From an uncultured Succinatimonas sp. (GTDB lineage: Bacteria > Pseudomonadota > Gammaproteobacteria > Enterobacterales > Succinivibrionaceae), in the NCBI GenBank assembly GCA_902465145.1, contig CABQMD010000015.1, positions 1-10,748 on the forward strand: a stretch of 10,748 nucleotides of DNA. The letters are read 5' to 3'. The notes beneath the pieces are model-generated. The model was not told the origin of the DNA and did not search any database. It saw only the letters and a list, made by a program, of their open reading frames with translations. The stretch's first letter is position 1, and each line of letters starts with the position of its first letter. The translations under genes and the position numbers were made by a program. Positions 6,076-10,748 of this stretch are shown piece after piece.

Positions 6076-6123
6076 CTAATTCAAATTTGAAGTCCATAAT
6101 GAAAAGCCTAATTTCACTCTAAT
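6076..6123 (+). promoter_or_regulatory. CTAAT direct repeats, candidate response-regulator box for the qseB-like operon
   Basis: CTAAT occurs at 6076-6080, 6108-6112 and 6119-6123. The last two are 11 bases apart start to start, the helical-turn spacing typical of tandem sites for OmpR/PhoB-family regulators (PmrA and QseB boxes are of this general layout, CTTAA-type). CATAAT (6095-6100) could be a -10 but lacks a -35. TGTTAA (6132-6137) is an alternative -10 just downstream of the repeat. Confidence 0.35.
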
Positions 6124-6156
6124 GGCTTAGGTGTTAAGCTTTTTCAAAAGTCATTC

Positions 6157-6163
6157 AGGAGGG
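6157..6163 (+). promoter_or_regulatory. ribosome binding site fixing the qseB-like start
   Basis: AGGAGGG lies 3 bases before ATG 6167, and the protein from that ATG begins MRILLIEDD, the normal response-regulator N-terminus. The same frame is open upstream to a GTG at 6131, but the extra 12 residues have no counterpart in the family. Confidence 0.8.
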
Positions 6164-6166
6164 ACT

Positions 6167-6856
6167 ATGCGCATTCTTTTGATAGAGGATGATGTCAGAA
6201 TTTCTGATGAAACTGCCGAAGCCTTAAGAAGAAGGGGCAGTGCCGTCGATGTATTGAACGACGGAGACAGTGCCGAGTATGCACCGGATGACGTTAAATA
6301 TGACATTATTCTTTTGGATTTGGGATTGCCGGGAAAAGACGGGATCACTTTGTTAAGAAGTTGGCGCAAAAGAAAAATCACCACTCCGGTCATCATCATT
6401 ACCGCCCGCGACGGACTTGATGATCGCGTCGTAGGACTTGATGTCGGAGCTGATGATTATGTGGTCAAGCCATTTGAATTAAGTGAACTTGAAGCACGTA
6501 TCCGTGCGGTAATGAGACGTAGCGGCAGTGCCGGTACCATCAACACCATGAGTAACGGTCTCATTAAACTTGATCCCGTAACACATGAGGCTCAATTGCG
6601 TCAGGGAAATGATCCCGATGCTTCGTATTCTCAGGTAACTTTAACCGCGCGAGAATATTCGTTGCTTGAGGCCTTATTGATCCGCCCCGGGGCCGTGATG
6701 TCTCGAGAAGCACTTGAAGACAAACTGTACGGTTACGGTGAAGAAGTGGAATCAAATGCAGTTGAATTCATCATTTACAACCTGCGTAAAAAGCTCGGTG
6801 CTCAGGCCATAAAGAATGTAAGAGGTGTAGGGTGGAAGGTCGCAAAGGAAGGCTGA
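6167..6856 (+). CDS. qseB: OmpR/PhoB-family response regulator, QseB/PmrA-like
   Basis: 229 residues. The receiver domain (1 to about 118) has the acidic pair D8/D9 in IEDD, phospho-acceptor D51 in LLDLGLPGKDG, T79 in IITARDG and K101 in VVKPFEL. The winged-helix DNA-binding domain (about 125-229) shows LTAREYSLLEALL, the VESNAVEFIIYNLRKKLG recognition-helix region and the closing IKNVRGVGWKV. It is the cytoplasmic transcription factor phosphorylated by the downstream kinase. The closest characterised group by motif and gene order is QseB/PmrA/TctD; the NVRGVGWKV ending is typical. The stop lies inside the kinase gene (25-base overlap), so the two are translated together. The assignment to QseB rather than another PmrA-like regulator is inferred from the parE neighbourhood. 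Confidence 0.88.
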   Translation: MRILLIEDDVRISDETAEALRRRGSAVDVLNDGDSAEYAPDDVKYDIILLDLGLPGKDGITLLRSWRKRKITTPVIIITARDGLDDRVVGLDVGADDYVVKPFELSELEARIRAVMRRSGSAGTINTMSNGLIKLDPVTHEAQLRQGNDPDASYSQVTLTAREYSLLEALLIRPGAVMSREALEDKLYGYGEEVESNAVEFIIYNLRKKLGAQAIKNVRGVGWKVAKEG

Positions 6857-8265
6857 TCCGCTCGTTACGCGTAAGACTCTGTCTGTTCATTTCCTTAATC
6901 GGCGTATTGTTTACCGGTCTTTTTTGCGTTAGATCGTATGATACCGCTTTGGAGGAAATAGAGGCTTACGTAGATGAGGAACTCTCGCAGATAGCTTCGG
7001 TGGTTATCGACTACGGTTTGCTTATCCCCAAACGTTGGGAAGAGCCTTTGTTCAGGCACGGTTTTTTAAATCAGGGAAATTATCTGCCGCGTCGCGGTAT
7101 GCGCGAAGGCATAGCCGTAGGCCCGGTACCGTCATTAGGAGATCTTTTCTTCAGGCATCAGGAGATCATCATTGCTCCTATTTTTTCAAACCCCGGGGAG
7201 CCTTTGTATTTGCCTGCAGGAGTTGATGACGGTTTTTATACCATTTTGATAGCCGATAAAAGGGTAAGAGCTTATGTGGCTACCAACCGCAGCGGGGTAC
7301 GCTTTGTCGTTGCCCGTCCCATGGCATTGGTAGAATCCTTAGCACGCAGAGCTTTGCTTACTGAGCTTTTTGAATTCTTATTTTTAATTGCAGTCTTCAT
7401 TCCATCTGCCGTGGTGCTTATAAGCCTGATGTTTCGTCCGGTACATCGTTTGGCCCGCTCTATTTATCGTCGTGAAAAAAGCGATTTAAGTCCCATAGTC
7501 GATGAAGTACCTTCGGAACTTGATGCTCTCATCGATTCTTTGAACAGACTTTTCAGATTGACTTACGAAAGCATTCGTAACGAAAGACGCTTTATCGCCG
7601 ATGCTGCTCATGAAATGCGTACGCCTTTGACGGCTTTATCGCTTAAAGCTCAGAATTTTGACGAAAAAGGTTTGAACGATGAGCAGTTGAAAAAATTGCA
7701 GGGTATACGTGAAGCCATACGCAATCAGCAGGAGTTGACCAATGCTCTTTTGACTTTGGCAAGATCTCAGTGCAAGGATACGGGAAGTGCGAAATATGAG
7801 GAGATAGAGGTAAGGGAGCTTTTTATCGAGATCCTCGATGCTTTGGGAGAACTGGCCGATGCCAAAGATCTTGATTTCGGAGTAGCCGGGATCGACGTCC
7901 CCAAAGTATATTCATCAAAGAGCATACTGCGCACCGTGCTGATGAATTTGTGTTCCAATGCCATCAAGTACACTCCTGCAGGAGGCAAAGTAGATTTGGC
8001 CTGTTTTATTGAAAACAGGCATTGCGTGTTGTGTGTATGTGACAGCGGCCCGGGGATCCCTGAGCCTGAATTGAAAAAAGTTTTTGAGCCTTTTTATCGT
8101 GTGGGCGCAGATACCTCAAAAATTCAGGGAACCGGATTGGGATTGGCCATAGTCAAGGCCTCCTGTGCCGAAATCGGGGCGCAATGCCGTTTTCAAAATC
8201 GTAAAGAGGGCGGACTTAGTGCCAAAGTATTTTTGCCAGAGGTAAAGACTCATGCAGATGACTGA
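6832..8265 (+). CDS. qseC: Membrane sensor histidine kinase, QseC-like
   Basis: 477 residues from a GTG at 6832, with AGAGG just upstream inside the regulator gene. The N-terminus is basic and is followed by membrane segment 1 (about 13-33), an extracytoplasmic region (about 34-178) and membrane segment 2 (about 180-203). Next are a HAMP-like linker with FRPVHRLARSI, the dimerisation/phospho-acceptor box AAHEMRTPLTAL with H260, and the ATPase domain: N box NLCSNAIKYTP (372-382), G1 DSGPGIP (404-410), F box FEPFYR and G2 GTGLGLAI (433-440). All catalytic motifs are intact, so it should autophosphorylate and act on the overlapping regulator. E. coli QseC responds to catecholamines and AI-3 and influences motility; whether this sensor sees the same signals is unknown, since the outer domain is the least conserved part. 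It ends 48 bases before the chosen parE start. Confidence 0.87.
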   Translation: MEGRKGRLIRSLRVRLCLFISLIGVLFTGLFCVRSYDTALEEIEAYVDEELSQIASVVIDYGLLIPKRWEEPLFRHGFLNQGNYLPRRGMREGIAVGPVPSLGDLFFRHQEIIIAPIFSNPGEPLYLPAGVDDGFYTILIADKRVRAYVATNRSGVRFVVARPMALVESLARRALLTELFEFLFLIAVFIPSAVVLISLMFRPVHRLARSIYRREKSDLSPIVDEVPSELDALIDSLNRLFRLTYESIRNERRFIADAAHEMRTPLTALSLKAQNFDEKGLNDEQLKKLQGIREAIRNQQELTNALLTLARSQCKDTGSAKYEEIEVRELFIEILDALGELADAKDLDFGVAGIDVPKVYSSKSILRTVLMNLCSNAIKYTPAGGKVDLACFIENRHCVLCVCDSGPGIPEPELKKVFEPFYRVGADTSKIQGTGLGLAIVKASCAEIGAQCRFQNRKEGGLSAKVFLPEVKTHADD

Positions 8266-8313
8266 CTTTTGGTGCGGTTTGCTAAAATAGTCTGCATGGA
8301 AAAGAACAGCGAA

Positions 8314-10218
8314 ATGGGATCCGAATACAACGGATCATCTATTGAGGTCTTAAAAGGCCTGGATCCGGTGCGCAAACGTCCCGGAATGTATACCGATACC
8401 CAAAATCCCAATCATTTGGGTATGGAAGTGATCGACAACAGCGTCGACGAGGCCGTAGCAGGCTTTGCCGATCACATCGATGTGATCCTGCATGATGACG
8501 GTTCGCTTGAGGTGGCTGATAACGGGCGCGGAATGCCTGTGGAGATGCATCCTCAGGAAAAAGTTCCTGCAATTGAACTTATTCTTTCAAGATTGCATGC
8601 AGGCGGTAAATTCAACGATAAAAATTATAAATTCTCAGGCGGTCTTCACGGCGTGGGTGTAAGCGTGGTCAACGCTTTGTCCGATCGTTTGGAAGTTAAG
8701 GTCAAGCGCGGCGGAAAGATTTATTCCATAGCCTATGCCCACGGGAAAAAATGTGAAGATCTAAAAGAAATAGGGACTTGTCCCAAATCTCAGACCGGGA
8801 CTGCCGTGCGCTTTTGGCCCGAGGCTGCATATTTTGATACTGCGTCTTTTGAGGTTAAATCCTTAAAACATCTGTTGCGCGCCAAAGCCATGCTGTGTAA
8901 AGGACTTAGCGTGGAGTTTACCGATGAACGCGACGGCAGCTGCGAAAAATGGGAATACTCAGGATCATTGCAGGATTATCTGCGCGCGTGGTGCGGTGAG
9001 CGCATAGTACAGCCGCAAGATCCTTTTGCAGGACATGTCGAGGAAGAAGACTGGTCGCTTGAATGGGCCGTATGCTGGGAAAGTGAAGGTACTCAGAAAC
9101 TTTCTGAATCCTTTGTAAATCTTATTCCTACCTTTGAAGGCGGAACTCATGTAAACGGTTTTAGATCAGGGCTTACCATGGCCGTACGTGAGTTTTGCGA
9201 ATTGCATAATCTTTTGCCGCGCGGACTTAAAATCACTCCTGACGATGTATGGCAGCATTGTTCGTTCGTATTGTCACTGATGATGCATGATCCTCAGTTT
9301 GCCGGACAAACCAAAGAAAAACTTTCTTCGCGTCAGGTAGTTTCTTTAGTTGAAAACGTGATCCGCGATCGTTTTGCGCTTTATTTGAATGCCAATGTAG
9401 AGGTGGGAAAATCCATAGCAGGGTTGATCATCGATGCGGCGCGCAATCGCGAGCAGTCGGCTGCGGCAGTCAGCAGAAAAAAATCCGTACGCGGTCCTAA
9501 ACTTCCCGGGAAACTGGTGGACTGCACATCAACTGATCCTTCACGCGGCGAACTTTTTATCGTGGAAGGAAATTCTGCAGGCGGTAATGCCCGTCAGGGC
9601 CGTGATGCCGCATTTCAGGCCATCTTGCCGTTGCGCGGTAAGATTTTGAATACTTGGGAAGTATCTGGACAGAATGCCCTGTCTTCTGAGGAGATCCGTG
9701 CCATTTCCGTGTCCATAGGCTTGGAGCCTGACAGCGGTACTCTTGACGGATTGCGCTATGACAAAATTTGTATCTTGGCTGATGCCGATTCTGACGGATT
9801 GCATATAGGCACGCTTTTGTGTGCGCTTTTTGTCAAACATTTTCCGCGTCTGGTAAGGGAAGGGCACGTTTATGTGGCCTGTCCGCCTCTGTACCGTATT
9901 AAATACGGAACCAAACTTAAGGAATATGCCTTAGATGATGATGATCTGGCAGCAAAACGCAAATATTATGCAAGAAAGGGAATAAAGCCTGAAAAACTTG
10001 AAGTAAGCCGCTTTAAGGGACTTGGCGAAATGAAGTGGCAGGAGTTGCGCGAAACAACCTTAAATCCTGATTCAAGAAAGCTTATAAAACTTACCTTGGA
10101 TGTGGAAAACTCCGACGAGACCATCGGTCTTATGGATATGCTGTTGTCAAAAAAACGAGCAGCCGACAGACGCTCCTGGCTTGAAACTAACGGCAACAAA
10201 GCCGAATACCTAGATTAA
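8314..10218 (+). CDS. parE: DNA topoisomerase IV subunit B
   Basis: 634 residues, close to the 630 of E. coli ParE. The ATPase (GHKL) domain is at the N-terminus: KRPGMYTDTQNPNHLGMEVIDNSVDEAVAG, then DNGRGMP and SGGLHGVGVSVVNALS. The transducer domain follows with FEGGTHVNGFR and QTKEKLSSRQ. The Toprim domain has ELFIVEGNSAGG and ILADADSDGLHIGTLL, and the protein ends with FKGLGEM, LRETTLNP and LLSKKRAADRRSWL. The PNHLG and VIDNSVDEA forms mark ParE rather than GyrB. With ParC it decatenates daughter chromosomes. The start at 8314 gives MGSEYNGSSIEVL, aligning with E. coli MTQTYNADAIEVL, and GGAAAAG lies 9 bases upstream. ATG 8296 would add six residues, and the frame is open to GTG 8269. Residue 420 is Asn instead of the usual Asp. 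flhB follows after 18 bases. Confidence 0.96.
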   Translation: MGSEYNGSSIEVLKGLDPVRKRPGMYTDTQNPNHLGMEVIDNSVDEAVAGFADHIDVILHDDGSLEVADNGRGMPVEMHPQEKVPAIELILSRLHAGGKFNDKNYKFSGGLHGVGVSVVNALSDRLEVKVKRGGKIYSIAYAHGKKCEDLKEIGTCPKSQTGTAVRFWPEAAYFDTASFEVKSLKHLLRAKAMLCKGLSVEFTDERDGSCEKWEYSGSLQDYLRAWCGERIVQPQDPFAGHVEEEDWSLEWAVCWESEGTQKLSESFVNLIPTFEGGTHVNGFRSGLTMAVREFCELHNLLPRGLKITPDDVWQHCSFVLSLMMHDPQFAGQTKEKLSSRQVVSLVENVIRDRFALYLNANVEVGKSIAGLIIDAARNREQSAAAVSRKKSVRGPKLPGKLVDCTSTDPSRGELFIVEGNSAGGNARQGRDAAFQAILPLRGKILNTWEVSGQNALSSEEIRAISVSIGLEPDSGTLDGLRYDKICILADADSDGLHIGTLLCALFVKHFPRLVREGHVYVACPPLYRIKYGTKLKEYALDDDDLAAKRKYYARKGIKPEKLEVSRFKGLGEMKWQELRETTLNPDSRKLIKLTLDVENSDETIGLMDMLLSKKRAADRRSWLETNGNKAEYLD

Positions 10219-10236
10219 CTTTTACAGGATCTTTGC

Positions 10237-10748
10237 ATGGCTGCCGACGACGGCGAGAAAACAGAACAACCGACAGAGAAAAAACTCTCTGACGCGAAAA
10301 AGCGCGGTCAGTTGCCAAGATCGCGCGAAGCCGGAACTTTGTTTGTGCTGCTCTCTGGCGTTTTGTCGTTGTGGGCCGTGTCGTCTTTGCTCGGTTCTGG
10401 GATGAAGGAGATCATGATGAACAGCTTTTCGCTGACGCGTGATCAGATCTTTACCCCGGATGAAATGGGACGCGTGTTTATGCAGGATCTGGGAACGATC
10501 GCGCTCCCGGTGATTGCCATTGCCCTTATAGTTGCAGTATGCGCGCTGATTGGCAACATCTTTTTAGGCGGCTTTAATTTTTCCATGCAGGGCGTTGCAC
10601 CGAAATTTTCCAAATTAAATCCTTTAAACGGAATAAAACGCATAGTTTCGATAAATTCGCTCATAGAGCTTATAAAAGGCATAGCCAAAGTAGCCTTTAT
10701 CGGAGCTTTTTGTTATTTCGTCATTTCGGGAGCCGCCGCCTCCATTTT
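10237..10748 (+). CDS. flhB: Flagellar type III export switch protein FlhB (3' end cut off by window edge)
   Basis: The first 170 codons are present, without a stop. The N-terminus has the family signature GEKTEQPTEKKLSDAKKRGQ (6-25), then PRSRE. Membrane segments are visible at about 34-52 and 88-111, and a third near 150-168. KLNPLNGIKRI (126-136), after the second segment, is the conserved cytoplasmic loop region. FlhB belongs to the flagellar export gate in the inner membrane, and its missing C-terminal domain (with the self-cleaving NPTH site) would switch export from hook to filament proteins. AGGA at 10226-10229 lies 7 bases before the ATG. It follows parE by only 18 bases; flhB more often follows fliR or leads an flhB-flhA operon. 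A virulence-type homologue (YscU) is less likely from the N-terminal signature and length of spacing. Confidence 0.92.
   Translation, partial: MAADDGEKTEQPTEKKLSDAKKRGQLPRSREAGTLFVLLSGVLSLWAVSSLLGSGMKEIMMNSFSLTRDQIFTPDEMGRVFMQDLGTIALPVIAIALIVAVCALIGNIFLGGFNFSMQGVAPKFSKLNPLNGIKRIVSINSLIELIKGIAKVAFIGAFCYFVISGAAASI

Larger units (their letters stand above)
5852..6166. other. intergenic region between the IS4-type remnant and the qseB-like gene
   Basis: About 315 bases without a gene. It holds six GATC sites in 118 bases (5891-6008), the inverted repeat GATCACTTGTGATC (5977-5990), a 13-base match to the ISAs1 end (6000-6012), the palindrome TTCAAATTTGAA (6080-6091), and CTAAT direct repeats closer to the qseB-like start. 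It probably contains two divergent control regions, one for the dead transposase and one for the two-component operon. Confidence 0.5.

Noticed and set aside
8281..8296. Promoter with -10 TAAAAT that would give a near-leaderless parE from ATG 8296
   Set aside because: No -35 match at proper spacing; homology favours the start at 8314 and read-through from qseC is possible.

Overview
The window looks like a chromosomal piece of a flagellated gammaproteobacterium. The ParE protein aligns with E. coli ParE almost residue for residue, and the order qseB-qseC-parE resembles the E. coli neighbourhood in which qseBC and parE lie close together. TGA is used as an ordinary stop here (the qseB-like and qseC-like genes both end with it). 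An exact genus cannot be fixed from the sequence; a gut or rumen Aeromonadales/Succinivibrionaceae-type organism is a guess only.

Left part (1-1554, minus strand, AT-rich): a ketoacyl-ACP synthase III homologue is followed 6 bases later by a GNAT acetyltransferase that runs off the left edge and resembles PseH. Such pairs occur in surface-glycan and flagellin-glycosylation clusters. Neither gene has a strong ribosome binding site.

Middle part (about 1600-6000): an accessory patch of mobile DNA. An ISAs1-family element (1629-3428) sits between 11-bp direct repeats. Its transposase is split by an in-frame TGA. Both ends of the element carry an inward-facing hairpin followed directly by an rrn-type boxA sequence, which is the most unusual signal in the window. 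Next come a roughly 375-bp gene-free stretch, an apparently intact GIY-YIG/DUF5655-type gene on the minus strand, and a decayed IS4-type transposase with an in-frame TAG and a lost C-terminal catalytic segment. Upstream of that transposase lies a cluster of six GATC sites.

Right part (6167-10748, plus strand, visibly less AT-rich): a two-component pair (QseB-like OmpR-family regulator, QseC-like histidine kinase, overlapping by 25 bases), then parE (topoisomerase IV subunit B), then the start of flhB, the flagellar export-gate switch protein, which runs off the right edge. These genes are tightly spaced and probably at least partly co-transcribed. ParE carries Asn where most type II topoisomerases have Asp in the EGDSAGG motif.
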